Shown piece by piece: positions 31,851 through 44,421 of a DNA stretch of 64,000 nucleotides. Within the stretch, counting starts at the first letter, position 1, and each line of letters begins with the position of its first letter. Made by a program: the position numbers and the translations under genes. The notes beneath the pieces are model-generated. The model had not been told where the DNA came from. It saw only the letters and a list, made by a program, of their open reading frames with translations, and did not search any database. The DNA is from Neoceratodus forsteri (lineage: Eukaryota > Chordata > Ceratodontiformes > Ceratodontidae), in contig JADMNL010000023.1 in the NCBI GenBank assembly GCA_016271365.2, forward strand, positions 608,372,001 to 608,436,000, read 5' to 3'.

Positions 31851-31914
<64 letters not shown>
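31851..31914. repeat. (GA)n microsatellite, 32 units
   Basis: Perfect 64-bp GA run. Apparent RE/SL repeat proteins on either strand come from it. Confidence 0.97.
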
Positions 31915-31917
<3 letters not shown>

Positions 31918-33338
31918 ACTTACCTTACAGGAGATCACAGTGGGATTCAGGTATTCAATGCTCCTGTTTGTTTTACATGAAAAGTAAAGAAAATGGTGGC
32001 TCCAGACATCTGCCCTGGATCCCAGACATCCAGAGCAGTGCACATACTACCCATCATTCCCCATAACTATACTGGCAAGATAATTAAAAGGGTACACTGT
32101 GCAGATATAAAAACATTATAAGGAGCCAAACCATAGAAATATAGACTTTGATGGCAGTGTTCAGAATCAAATAAAGGACATGTCCTGAACTGAGCAGGTG
32201 CTGCCACTTTAATGGAGTTCATCTTAAAAGCTTGAAAGCTGACAGTCCTAATAGGGTGCACAAAATAGGGGTTTGACTATTCAGGCATTTTATGGGATTA
32301 ACAAGTGTGTGCATGAAGACTGTCGATTAGCAAAGCAGATCACAAAGACTCATCATAAATTGGAAGAGACTGCAAGGGATTATCCATAGCTGCATGGGCT
32401 TCCTCTGATCTAGATGACTCACTTGTGGGAAGTTTTGTTAGTGCCACTATGAGCCTCACAACATCTGAACAGTATTTGGGCCTTGTGTGGGATTCTCCTG
32501 CATGAAGGGAACCAGCTGCATCAGAGGTTAGATGCTGATCTTCTATTTCATCCTGGAACAATGGAGCAAAAAGATTACCAAGGAGAGGTTAGTGACCATC
32601 CAAAGAATTGGGAGCTGCCACTCCTGCTTCTGCTGCAGGTCCATGATCTGTCTACTCAGTTTTTCTTGCGCTGTTGTTTTTGCTTTTTTCATCCTGATTT
32701 CCCACTGGACTTCAAGGATTGAGTCAGAAGGAAAAGAAGGCAGTGGAGGGATGGAAGATTGTAATAGTGGAGCACTGGTGGTAGGCACAAGGGTAATGTC
32801 AATGGGCCTGTTAGGAGGCTCCAAAGTGCTTTAACAGCCCCATACTTGCTGAGAGCAGGGGTGTGTGTGGGACCACTAGACACCAGAGATTATATTTTCT
32901 GCCACAAAGTGATAGTGGTTAAGGCACTGAGCTGCCCATTTTCTGGCAAAATCAGTGACATTTTATGGCAGAATTTTGCAAAATATTTTGCAAGGTGAAA
33001 TTGTTGATTTTGCAGTAATTTTGCCAGCAAAATTGAATTTTGCAAAATCTTCTTACTGATAAGGAAAGCAAAAGTGGCACACTTGTCAATATTTAGAGCA
33101 AAGAAAACATATGTTTATTAGTTTACATAACCATTAGCCAAGACATCATTGTAAACCACATGGAGATGGCAACTGCATTCCTCCATGTGGTGTAGATCAT
33201 GTTTGGTACAAGCTGTGTTAATCACATTTTTATTTTTATTCACTCAGCAGATCGTGGAGTGTGCCAATTATTTATTTGCCTAGTATTTTAGCTAGAAGCA
33301 AGTAAAATGTCATACTCCACAAACAAATGTGGAAGCCC
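31915..33338. other. Mostly anonymous; short CR1-tail-like piece near 32128
   Basis: CATAGAAATATAGACTTTGA at 32126-32145 equals the extreme 3' end of the CR1 at 47140 (minus orientation) but little follows. A 94-codon minus-strand frame (32824-32543) has a charged helical look and no named domain. Near 32930-33050 ATTTTGCAAAAT words recur. Confidence 0.35.
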
Positions 33339-33876
33339 TTAAAGGGACATTGTCAACCCCTTAGGTCTCAAAGTGTACCTAGTTTAAAAACATAGTTTAT
33401 GATTGCCAACATTCTGTAAAGATGGTTGATATAGATGGTAGTTAGATTCTGACTCTTATTTTCTTTAAAAAGTAAAAACAGACTGTTCAACATACTGGTG
33501 TTATCACACCAAAACAGGTTTGTTTACATTCTTTGATCAATTCCAAATGCATCTTTCCTGGACTTGGGAAGACCCACAAAACAGTCTAATCCCTCATGAT
33601 GCAGTGGGAATTTAGGAGGCTAATGACTTATGAGTGACTGCACTGGTTGGGTGTGTTTCTAATGCTCGGGAAGTATGCAGTAAGAACAGAACCAGGATTA
33701 TATACAAAACAAGGTTGTTTATAAATATACATTGCCATGCATTTCAGTTCTACTAAAAAGGAGACAGACAAAACAAACAGCAACATCAGTGAATTTTAGA
33801 GAAGGTAAACAATCATAAAATGTGGGTTCCAACTAGAAATAATATGATGAAAAACATGTTCACAGTGTCCCTTTAA
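33339..33876. mobile_element. T2-like MITE with TTAAAGGG ends
   Basis: TTAAAGGGACATTGT at the left and reverse-complement TTAAAGGGACACTGT at the right (14 of 15 identical), each starting with the TTAA target duplication. This matches the TTAAAGGRR termini of T2-type MITEs of frogs. Length 538 bp, no coding capacity. Confidence 0.75.
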
Positions 33877-36120
33877 TATTGTCTTTCAGTGAACATATAT
33901 ACCCAACCTTATCCACCCAAGAGCCCACACACTTAAAAATGCATGCAAAACTTAAATGTGAAGAATTGTCATATTACAAGCAATTTACATGGAAAAGAAA
34001 AGGAAGAAGACCTGTGAGCCATCAAGTTTCACAACTCAATGAATATAAATATGTATTGCTTTGTTCTCTAGGTATTTACCTGTTCATTAATTAAAAACAT
34101 TGGGATGTTTTTAAAACATTTACACATGCAATGTGATTATTATAACAAACTTCATGGTACATTCTTGGCAGAAAACAATCTGCCTTGAATTTTAAGTATG
34201 TTACCAGAATGTATAAATTTGTAACAGTATTGGTCCTTATACTAGAAAATGAATAAAGAGGTGATCTGATACCAAAATATATAAGAAAGTCCAAGTTTGG
34301 AAGAAGAATTCTAAGAAAGGCCATGTTTGGTCAAATAAAGTGTTTTAAAACTGGTGTAGCAACCAAACTGAAAAGGCATGTTAAACTGTGATCCATGGAT
34401 GGTTTGGGCTGCCCCAGTTTATATCAGTGAGCAATATGCTTTCAGAACATTAGTATGAATATATATTTTCTAATTGAAATATGCAATTACTATAGATCAA
34501 AATGATACTGAAATGGATCAGATAATTGTCAATACATATTTAACTTGTAGAACTGTCATTTTACTATAACGATGCACAGTTTTGATTTCTGCTGTTTCAA
34601 TTAAAATTGTATCTACTTTATATTTTTTGCACAACATAATGATAGACTAGCAGATTTTCCTTAAATACCTTTGTAATGAAAGTTGTAATGAGAGTTATCA
34701 TTGCAGACTGATTTGAGAGCTTGACCAAACTTAAATGCATCAACTGTTAATCCTTCTACAAATATACATAATATTTTAAGTGAGTGATCTTATCGCTGTA
34801 TGTTTCACGAAATTCTTTAAGACTGCTTCAGGTAAGTATAAGGTTTCAGTTGCTGTTTTGCTTTATTTGCAAAAATTGCTGCAGTTGCATGCCAAAAAAC
34901 CAAAATTTGCAGTATTATATTTACTCAAATTTCATATTTTAACTATAAAAATAAGGCCATGTGCTTTGTTGTTAAACAGTTGAAATATTAACGTCCTTAA
35001 TACAAGGATATCGTGAATTATCATGCATGCTAGCCATTCAAACCTCAAAGCTCCCATTCTCCTTTTTGCAAGAAAAAAAATTCAGAATTCTTTTCAGTTC
35101 ATAAATATTTAGACATTCAATATTAAAGCTGATATAAGGAGGTTTAGATATGTAAGGCATGCAGTCTGGATTCTGACCAAATACATCTCCTCCCTCCTCG
35201 AGGGGCACTATTTTGTTTCTGCCCATCACTTCCATAGTTCCGGTGAAACAAAAGAGCCTTCCACTCCTCAGTCAAGGCTTACATTCCAATTAGGATTTAC
35301 ATGATAAGTCTTCCTTCTTGAAATGAAATCAACACTTCAGTGGATATAAAAGTTAAAATGCAGAGCAACAATGTGAGTTAAAGTGGCATATATATTTTTT
35401 TCTTTGCAATATAGTGTTATGCATTCCGTTTGGCCTCTGAAAAGCCACCAGTGAATTTCATGTCTTCTTTGACTTTGTCTGTCTTTAGTGAGGTGTGGGT
35501 CAAACTGCTGTGTTCTCCTGACAAGGAATATAGAGAAAAAGTACTCAAACATATTTTTCACACACATACCACTACTGTTTTCTGGATACTATAGACAGCT
35601 GATGAAAACATTTGAGATAAAATGTGCCTTTTCAAGCAGATGGTGTGTGACTGATACAACTCTATGGCTGACAGAGAAGCAGCAATTTAAATTTACTTGT
35701 GAAGTGAACTCAAGCAGGTACTTCATGTTGTGGAGTGGGCAATGCAAAGTGCTCACTCCACCTTGTCATACCACTTCATGTTAAGGTGGAATGGCAATGC
35801 AAAGTAAGGTGAAGTCATTGTTTTAATGGACTTTATGTTCCTCATTATGATTCTAAGTGATCCACTTGGTGTTTCAGATTTGGCAGCTCCCCACACACAT
35901 CACATGGCTTACAGTACTGTAAGTCAAATGCTCTTTAGCTAGGCAGGAAGGAAGTGAGTCACACAAGCAGACACTTTTACTTTCTCCTGTGCAGACGGAG
36001 AGAGTAGTGTGTTTTGTGACTGCTGATACTTTGAGATCAGAACGAGGAGGAGATTTAAACTTTGATTTAGACCCAACAGCTTTTTAAAAGCTACATTTTT
36101 GTCTTTCCTGTACTCTTTTT
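33877..36120. other. Anonymous AT-rich sequence
   Basis: A small duplication (GGCAATGCAAAGT twice, 35739-35805) is the only structure noted. Confidence 0.4.
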
Positions 36121-36177
36121 ACTTAATTTGTTCTTTCTGTAAATTTTATTTTCTTACCTTTATAAGTAGTTAGTTGT

Positions 36178-36880
36178 TTGTCCCCCTCCAGAAGCAGGAT
36201 CAGCACCGCCTCCTGTCCTGACTCTGAGGCAGTTGAACCACCACCACCAAGTCCAGCACCAGGTCCTCTGGAGCAGGATGTGCCTGTTTCCCCAGGCCCA
36301 GGTGTGGGTCCCATCCTTGTTCAGCACTGTGACCAGTCGTCTGCCAGTTCATCTGCCCCCACCTGTGCCTGGTCCTCCCTGCACCTCCATTGTTTGGCAG
36401 TTTATTGACTGTGTCGGGGGCACAGCGGTGTGGTCAAGTGCCACCTATGTGAGGTGGAGGTGCACTGTGGCCCCTGGGGAGACCTCTTGTGGACCAGGGG
36501 CCAGCACACCTATAGCTCAATCACCACCAATTGGAGTGGCAGGCTGCCACAGAACGGACCATACCTGCACCTGCTGGCCATTATGTAACAGAAGGTGCAG
36601 CTGTGCATGGCAGCATCCCTAAGAAGAGGAGGGCCACAGCAGCACCTGCTGGTCCACCAGCACCCCACCCCCCACCACCACCACCACCAGCAGGTCAGCC
36701 TGTAGATTGTGTGGACTTCGAGAACTGCAAGTAACACAGGCTGACTTGGCAGTTCTCTGGAGTGCTGTTGAGGAGAGCAATGAGAGGGTGAGTGCTGTGG
36801 AGCAGTAGCTGGATCACATAGACGGACATCAGTTGCAAATTATGTCCATGCTGAAACTGCTGCTGGATTACCGTGGATCC
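36178..36880 (+). pseudogene. Pro/His-rich transposon-like coding remnant
   Basis: GC-rich island. One frame gives VVKCHLCEVEVHCGPWGDLL, which could be a worn C-x2-C zinc finger (BED-like). A later frame gives a proline run (plus 36655-36690) and then TQADLAVLWSAVEESNERVS, a helical stretch of the kind seen at the C-terminus of transposon-encoded DNA-binding proteins. Frameshifts and a TAG separate the pieces. No catalytic domain, so identity is open. Confidence 0.3.
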
Positions 36881-37419
36881 GACATTATTTTTTTTTCCTC
36901 ACACCATGTGCCTCTCACACCTTCCTTGCTGTGTTATAAAATGTATTCCTCCACCATCCCCGACCCCTGTATGTAATTATGCCTTTTTGTTGTCTTCCAT
37001 ATGCATGACACTTTGTATTCTGAGCAGTGCAAGTATACTGTGCTAAACTGCATGTGTGCAGTCAGTCTTCTTTCTAGTCTGTGTATGTACTGCAGACACT
37101 GTCCAAATCCTTGACTTAAAACACTTATTAATGAGTACAATGGTGGTAAGGTGAAGCCCGGAGAGATACTACAAAACAGGCTTACAACACATCCAAGCAA
37201 CTAGTAAAAAATTGGCAATTCTTTGAAGTTTGTTTCACCAGGAGAGAGAGGTAAGGAAACAAACAGTTGATATGGCAGGACGATGTGTTGAAGTTTTCTT
37301 TAAAAAACAGAAGGAGAGGAAGAATATATGCAGTATTAAGATAAAACATGTTACAGTATACAAATGAGCAAATGTGGGGGATCCTGAGTAGCGATGGGGA
37401 TCAGAATGTGGATGAGAGA
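36881..37419. other. Anonymous sequence
   Basis: No feature seen before the tandem array at 37420. Confidence 0.4.
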
Positions 37420-38790
37420 GAGCAACTCAGGACCACGTGGGTGACGCATACACCTTTGTGGGGTCTTGTTGGAAAGAAGTTTTGCTTACTGTCATGCTTT
37501 GCAGTATTTTGAGGACTGGGTTTTCACTGGCTGCTAAGAATTTGTATACCTGAAGGAGCCCCTGAGCAGGAGAGAATCGTGAGCAGGGAACACATGGTGG
37601 TGCTACGCACAGTTTGTTGGGATTGGTAAAGCATTTCTTTGATTTTGCATTTTGCAGCAATTTATCCCTTTTGTGTGGCTGCCTGTTATGAATAGTGGGC
37701 CTGGAAGAGGCCGTGGAGATGGGGGAAGCGGAACGCACGGGACCACGTGGGCGTGATGTCACATGCCACATGGGGATTGTAAAACCCATTTTGTCCTTGT
37801 TTGGTGCTCTGGTGGCTGTTTGGTGGCTGTTTTAGTGGCCTGGGGAGGAAGGGTAGGCCTAGAAGTGGCCCAGAGCCATGGATGGCATGGCGTGAGGCAC
37901 GTGCCTCATGGGGTTTGCTAGACAGGCACTTGCCTTTCGTTTCTTGGGCTAAGGAGGTGCTGGGTGACTGTTTTGTTTGCCGTTGTGAGCAGGAGGCCTG
38001 GAAGAAATCTTTGAAGCCAGGAAGGGTGAGCGCGATCCTGGGACCACATGGTGGCGTCACATGCGCGTGGGGGGTTGTAATGATCCTTGTATCATGCTTT
38101 TGTGCATTGGTGGTGGTTTTATGGCCTCTTGGCTTCCCAGAAGGGATGGTAGGCCCAGAAGAGGCCTAGCGCATGGACCGCACGGCGTCGTCACCGCCAT
38201 GTGGGGTGCATAGGAGAAGCACTCTCCTGGGCGCTTGGGTGACTACTGGGGTTGGGTGAGGCATTTTGGGTGGCAAATAAGGAGAGTAAGCCTGGAGAAA
38301 GGCCCTGGAGCAAAGGAGAGTGATTACATCAGGGCACCATGCAGTGTGGCGTCTGCAGCACGGGGGTTAGGACAAAGCGTGCCCATGTGATGGGGCAATT
38401 TCCATGGCTCAGGGGACCTTTTGAGGCATACTGGGGGAATAAGGGGCCTGGGAGGCCAAGGGCAGAGGAGGATTGGAGCCCAGGACCTCGCGGGGCGTCC
38501 CACGCTAGGAGGTGGTGCATTAGAAGCAGTGCCTCACTTTTTATGGGGCTGCTTGCTGTTTTGGCCCTTCCCTCCTTTTGGGCACTTATGAAAGAAAAGA
38601 AGCTGGCACAGGCAGGAATATAAAGGAAGGGTCCAATTATGGGACCACACGGGTGCTTCTGCTTCCCATAGTAAGGATGCTGACTGGTGGTGCCCTGGTG
38701 AGCCCAGGCAGGGAGGGAGGCCAAACAAATGGCAGCATTCAGAAGGAGGAGCTCCTGGGAGGCCAGCACAGTGCACATTTGCTGAGGGAT
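37420..38790 (+). repeat. ~150-bp tandem array, about nine units, 5' of the Ngaro element
   Basis: The phrase GGACCACGTGG and its variants followed by GCGTCAC or TGACGC recur near 37433, 37585, 37739, 37880, 38040, 38172, 38335, 38487 and 38641, about 150 bp apart. Each unit also has an AGGCC(T)GGAAGAGGCC-like stretch. Several copies hold CACGTG (E-box) or GTGATGTCAC/GCGTCAC (CRE-like) sites. It directly precedes the retrotransposon coding region and is likely its 5' untranslated/promoter array. Confidence 0.65.
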
Positions 38791-39007
38791 GGCAGGATGC
38801 TGCTAGAGGTCAAGGCCCCCAAAAATATAATAAATTTGTAATTATAAATATGAGGAGGCACTTGAGTGGATGACAAGGGGTGTCAAACAGGATGTGGGCC
38901 TTAGCTGAGTGGCTAATCTGTTTTTAAGGGGCGGGTGGTGCGAAGGACAGGAGGAAGGTGTACAAAAAGATACAGATATACAAATAACCCTGTTTCTCTT
39001 CCTGTAG

Positions 39008-40240
39008 TTGTCTTCACAAAGCAAAGATAAGACAGACATGGCACCAAAGAAGAGCAGGCCATCAAAGGAAGATGCTTACAAGGCTATAATTGAATTGGCA
39101 GAAAAGGCAAACAGAATGTGGGAACTGGTGGAGGAGGAGGAACCAGGAGACCCGGGAGAAGAGAAAAGTGGGCCCAGGAAAGGTGGCGGGAAATGACCAG
39201 CTGAAGGGCTCGGAGCCCGCTTAGGTACCACCGGCGATACGGAGCCCACCAAGGTGGTTGATCCAGTACCTCTGCAGCCTGTGGACCCAGTGATGCCAGT
39301 ACCCCCAGATCAAGAGGGATCTCCCGGCTGAATGCAGACACGATGCCCAGAACAGGGTGTTCCCTCCATGAGACCCCAGTAGCTCACCCTCCACCTCAAC
39401 CACAGGGAGGCGAGGGAACTTTGGAGGACTCCAGGCAGCACGCCCGGACAAGGTTACAGGTTACACATCCACGCAGTGGTTGACAGTATAAAAAGAATAT
39501 ATAGGGCAAATTGTGGTGGCACTGGGGACAGGAGGTCTGGGGCAGATGGAATCGGCTCTGGCGGAGATTAGGATGGAAAAAGAGGTGCCAGAAAAGAATG
39601 AAAAGGGAGTGGAGAGAGAAGGAAAAGGTACAAGAGAGATAGGTGCCTGGGATGAGGATAGGCAAGCATGTGCCACTGGCTACAAAGGAAAAATTATGGA
39701 AAGGGAATACGTGGACATATTCACTTTGGTGAGCCGGGAGGTGGCAGCCAAGCACGAAAACTGAGGGCATAGGTAAGAATGAGATGGCAGCGGCCATAGT
39801 GCTTTTAGGAAAAAAGAGGATGACAAGTTCATGAAAGGGAAGACTTGGGATGGTGGTTCCTAGGTTTTGCCACTTTTCAGCCATCATTCTGGAAAAAGGC
39901 GAAGCTGGGCATCCCACTCATTACTTATTCATTGATAATATGGAGAGCAAAAGCAAAGGGCGGGTGGGGTGGTTATACTATGATGAATGTTTTCGCAGAG
40001 AATGGCATCATTTGGGGACATGAGATGGGATACCAAGCAGATAGATTTGTGGACGGATTACGTAACAGATCACTCCACACCGAAGGTGAGTGGGCAAAGA
40101 GGTTTACGCCCAGAGATGCTGCTGGGCTTATAACAGGGCCTTTACTCATGGACTCAATGTCAATTCCGCATGCTTGCTCAAAATGTGGAGGGCACCCGTA
40201 AACAAATGTAGAATGACATGGGCCCAGGAGCACAAGGGCA
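39008..40240 (+). pseudogene. gag: Ngaro gag-like ORF1 relic
   Basis: It opens with an acidic/lysine-rich frame (MAPKKSRPSKEDAYKAIIEL from 39038) just after a strong polypyrimidine-AG stretch (CTCTTCCTGTAG, 38997-39008) that could be a 3' splice site. Further on, a frame gives KRFTPRDAAG and HACSKCGGHP (about 40169-40198); with one shift it continues PVNKC. That is the C-x2-C-GG-(H)P-xxKC zinc knuckle of DIRS/Ngaro gag proteins. Stops and frameshifts break the frame in several places. Confidence 0.6.
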
Positions 40241-40659
40241 TGGGGGCAAGGATCAGGTCAACAGTTTTTTCGAGATGGCCAGGGATTTAAAGGACAAACA
40301 TGGAACAGGGAGGGCGGGTAGGGGGAATGGAAATGGGGGTCAGAACCACTGAGGGAAGGAAGGTTGGGCAAAATGAGAGGAAGGGGTCGGGAGGAGTGGT
40401 GGGGGGACAACAGGAAACAGTTTGGGATGGCCAGAACCCCATCAACTTGAAGGCATGGACAGTTTGCCTGGACAGATATCCAGACACGAGCAGGTGGGAT
40501 ATGATTTTAAGGGTTTTAACACAGGCTTTTCATTGCAGTGTAGGGGACCCAGGCAAGCGAGGGAGGCAAGCAACCTTGGGTCAGTAAAGGAAATGAGGAA
40601 ATGCTAAGACAAAAGATAGAGAAAGAAAAGGCAGCAGGTAGGTGAGGGCCCATTTAACA

Positions 40660-41990
40660 GCCCTCATTTCCAAACATGCAGATCTCGCCATTGGGTTTGG
40701 TACCCAAGAAACAAGAAGGGGAGTACAGGGTGATCCACCATCTGTCCTATCCAGAAGGGGAGTTGGTGAACGATTTCATCAGTGAGGAACATAGTAAGGT
40801 GACATATGCGACACTAGAGGACGCAGTCTGGATAATCCGGGCCACAGAGGATGCAAGGATGGCAAAACGGACATTAAGTCTACTTTCAGACTGCTTCCGG
40901 TTAGAGAGGAGGACTGGGATCTATTGGGTTTTAAAAGTGGGAGACAGTATTATTTTGACAAAGCAATGCCAATGGTTGTTCCACAGCATGTGCTACATTC
41001 AAGGCATTCAGCACCTGTTTGCAGTGGATATTCCAAGAAAAACGGGTTATAATGACACTCATCCATTATCTGGATGACTTTCTTTCATTGGAAAGGGAAA
41101 ACGGGAGACACAGAGGATGCTGGGCAAGTTTCAGGAATTGTGCCAGGAGCTAGGGGTCCCATTGGCACCAGAAGAAACAGAGGGTTCCAGCAGGGTTATG
41201 GAATTTCTGGGATCAAGATAGATGCCCCGAATGAAGTATTTAGACATCGGACAAAAAGTAAAGAAGTTGAAGGACTAATCCGGGTACATACCAGCAGGAG
41301 ACGAGTAGAACTAAAATTGGTGCAGCAGGTACTGGGGCACCTGAACTTGCATGCAGGACCATCGGACCAGGAAGGGCATTCACAAAGAGGTTAACCAGGG
41401 TTACAGCAGGGGTCACCAGACCACATCACTGGGTAGATCTGATGCAAGGTGTCAGGGAGGATTTTAAAATCTGGGAAGAATTCCTCAGAGATCACAACGG
41501 TGCTCTTTTGGCAAGAGGAGTGGCTATACAACACAGACCTCGACCTCTGCACAGACGCTGCTGGGGGACTAGGCATGAGGGGGTTACCTGAGGGTAGATG
41601 GTTTGCAGAACCCTGGCCTGCCAGTTGGATGAAGGAGGGAAAGTGAAAGATATAACATTACTAGAGATCATGCCCATATGGGCGTGTACCTTGGTCTGGG
41701 GGAGGAATTACGGATCAGAAAGTGACATTTTGGTGTGATAATAGAGCAGTGGCGGATGTTCTGAACAACAGGGAGCCAGGTCAGGCACAGTCATGCAGGT
41801 GTTACGACTTTTAGTTTTAAGGGCTTTGCAGCTGAACATGTCATTTAGAGCATAACACATGGAAGGGGTACAATACCCTGGCTGGCAGCCTTCCGTCTGC
41901 AGCTGGGCCATTTTCAGAGGCTGGCACCGCAGCGGAAGAACTAAAACACCCATACCAACGAACATCTGGGACGCTGGCAAGAAGGAGCAG
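40660..41990 (+). pseudogene. Ngaro reverse transcriptase and RNase H relic
   Basis: QISPLGLVPKKQEGEYRVIH followed by HLSYPEGELVNDFI is the DIRS/Ngaro RT fingers motif. LGFKSGRQYYFDKAMPMVVP follows in another frame. The catalytic box reads HYLDDFL, with YLDD at 41067-41078, still intact. The RNase H part begins near 41512 with LYNTDLDLCTDAAGGLGMRG and continues with ITLLEIMPIWACTLVWGRNY and CDNRAVADVLNN, matching D...TDA...GxG, E(L)xPI and DNxAVV. At least three frameshifts and stop codons interrupt it. It lies between gag and the recombinase, as expected. Confidence 0.8.
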
Positions 41991-42099
41991 AACTGTTGTG
42001 TCGCAGCTCATGGGCGCCTGGGACTCTGAGGGCTCACGATGGGGCCTGGCAAGTGTTTCAAACATTCAGGGCAGAGCACCAGATGGAGGTAAGTAGGCA

Positions 42100-42870
42100 C
42101 TCATGGAGGAACAGTTGGGAATGTTCACCGTGGAGCAGTGGAAAAAGGCACAGCCCACACCACTATGGGAGTCTATCTGGCAGGGATTAGTGTTATCTAC
42201 AGTCTAAAGGGGTGGAAGGACCTGACAAAATCTTTACTCATCAGAACAATGATGCAAGGAAGGAGCAGGTTGAAACAAGGGCTAGCAGATAATAGAAGGC
42301 CGATAGGGGAGCAGTGGCTAATAAGGCTGCAGGACGTGCTCCCGGTAATATGCAGATCAAAGGCTGAGGCCCAACTATTTCACACAATTTACGTGGCAAT
42401 GTTTGCTGGGGCTATGAGAGAGTGAGTGAGGGTAGGCCATGGAGAGAAGACAAGGAAGGGGGTTATAATGGGAGGATGTAGACTGGGGGTAACAGAGATA
42501 CGGATCAAGATAAAGAGGTCAAAATGGATCAAGAAGGGCAAGGTTGCATAGTGACACTGAAAGGGCAAGCAGAGGGTGCAATATGCCCAGTACAGGTTCT
42601 GTGGGCTTTCGCCGCAGAGCATAGGAACAGGACAGGAAATTATTTTTACATGGTGATGGGAAAGAGTCACTAGCTACCAAGTCACAGCATTATTAAAAAA
42701 GGGCATGCAATTCATGGGAAGACCTGGCTAATTATTCATCCCATTCCTTGCGGATTGGGGCTGCCTCACAGTGGGCAGCAGCGGGAGAGACGGTGAATGG
42801 ATATTGGAAAAGGGACGCTGGTGATCGCCAGTTATAAGAGATACATTAGAGCACTGCAGTAAAAAAAAAA
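42100..42870 (+). pseudogene. Ngaro tyrosine recombinase relic
   Basis: Would integrate the element's circular DNA in place of an integrase. RRPIGEQWLIRLQDVLPVI is followed by AQLFHTIYVAMFAGAMRE, the box I region with its arginine at 42417-42419 (family pattern aFfGalRxsE). Box II is SHSLRIGAASQWAAAGE, with HSLR at 42742-42753. The nucleophile region is SYKRYIRAL, with tyrosine codons at 42833 and 42842 in a shifted frame. Two or more frameshifts and a stop disrupt it. Confidence 0.75.
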
Positions 42871-43038
42871 TAATTTTGAAGGTGGTGCTCCTGGTTTGAG
42901 CTGCAGAACTGGGGCAAAACAGGGAAAATGTGGTGGGAGGACACACACACAAAAAAAAATAATAATGAGGGGAGAATACTGGTATGACACTAGAGCATGT
43001 GTAAAATAATGAATTTTGCTTGAACCCCATAGGTAGAG

Positions 43039-43625
43039 GGAGGATCACGGAAGTCTGGATCTGCAGCCATTCCTATATTTATTGGGCTGGAAAAGAGCAG
43101 AGAAGAAGGCTGGGGAAGGCAGCTGTTCCAGGATACGAGACAGTGTAGGTTGGTCTAGCATGGCATACACGGGGATGAGATGGGCACAGCTGCTTCCAAC
43201 CTTAAAAGAACTCACAAGGGATGGCGCCCAGCCCAGATCTCATTATTATACATCTAGGGGCAACGACCTTGCAGGCAGGCCTTGGGTAGACACATATTTA
43301 CAAACAAAAGGGATTTAGCGGCAGCACGACAGTGGTGGCCGTGAGATTGTGCATCACCTAGTCAGATATGATACCACTGGAGGTGTGGAGGCAGGAGCAC
43401 AGCCACAGAGCAGTAGAGAGGGCCAGGAGGAAGATGAATAGGAGGGTTGGGACGTTGGTAAGGCAGATGGGAGGACAGGTAATACTGAGAGGGGTAGAAG
43501 AATGGCTAGAAGATTTCTACAGGTCAGACGTGTGCACCTGTCGGACTCTAGCCATAAGATATGTTCAATACAGAAACAATGGGTTTTATAGAAGCATGGA
43601 GGAAACATGCAAAAATGGAATATAA
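43039..43625 (+). pseudogene. Ngaro ORF3 SGNH/GDSL hydrolase relic
   Basis: ITEVWICSHSYIYWAGKEQR holds the GHS-type nucleophile block (serine kept, glycine lost). MRWAQLLPTLKEL and RGNDLAGRPW correspond to the GMxWxxLLPxL and GxND blocks. VWRQEHSHRAVERARRKMNR and EWLEDFYRSD match the last segment before the DGxHLS catalytic pair, which reads VCT here. A TAG near 43148 and a frameshift after 43318 break it. SGNH hydrolase frames are a hallmark of many Ngaro elements. Confidence 0.7.
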
Positions 43626-43734
43626 AAAAAAAAGGAGGAAAGAAAGAAGGAATAAAAAGGATATTCCCTGAGGTAAGGGAGAATGGTACCTAGGTATGGA
43701 AACCAGCCATCCAACGCAAGCTGGAGACTGGCTA

Positions 43735-44053
43735 GTGGGGAAAAGGGGGGAGGAGGGAGGGGGGGAAGAAAAAGGAATAACACAAGAAGAGGAAGAAGAT
43801 GAAGGAGAAAGCGTCTCAGTTTTCACCGTTACCTAACGGAAAAGCAGAAGAAGAAGGTACCCAGGTTTTCACCTGGGGAAGGATAATCAGAGAGTGATAT
43901 ATGGATGGAAATAAATGAAATGTTGAACATATGATAATAAAGAAATTGAAATGGAATATGGAATTATGAATATAAATAAATTAATTGCCAATCTGAGCAC
44001 AACAACAAACAATGGTCTCCGCCTTTTGTGAGGGAAAGGGGGAATCAGGACAA
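43735..44053 (+). repeat. Ngaro direct repeat B1
   Basis: Over about 310 bp it matches 44422-44728 (GAATAACACAAGAAGA..., GTTTTCACCTGGGGAAGGAT, CAATCTGAGCACAACAACAA, CTTTTGTGAGGGAAA) with few differences, same orientation. Confidence 0.9.
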
Positions 44054-44421
44054 TGGAGTTTGCCCTTTAAGGCACAGACCATGTTGTCCTGGTGCACCCC
44101 TTCCTCCTGCATAGAATGGTTGTGCTCATAAGGGAGGGGTTAAGGGCCAGAACAATGGGCAGGTAACAGGAAAGGGAGGGGCTAAGGCGGTACATAAGGG
44201 ACAGCACAAGGGGGCCTCAGTCACTTTTGCTGGGGTTTTGATCCCTCCCACCCACCCTACTAGGCAGAGCAAGAAGGAAGACAGTCAAGATGGGACTGTA
44301 TGGTGGGTCTGTCAGGGTGGATGACAGACGCATCCGGTCGGACAGTTGGGACTGCCAGAGGTGGATGGCAGGCTGAGAATATGGTTATGGACTGCCAAAG
44401 GTGGATTGCAGGAGGAAAAGG

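Noticed and set aside
31756..32066. Open frames encoding (SL)n or (RE)n repeats
   Set aside because: Direct translation of the (GA)32 microsatellite.
35597..35630. CTGATGA followed by an ACATTT/AAATGT hairpin as a hammerhead
   Set aside because: Stem II-like pairing exists but GCC follows instead of GAAA, and no GUC or stem I partner is present.
38329..38778. 149-codon minus-strand frame
   Set aside because: Sits in the GC-rich ~150-bp tandem array; no domain and no conservation between units in frame.
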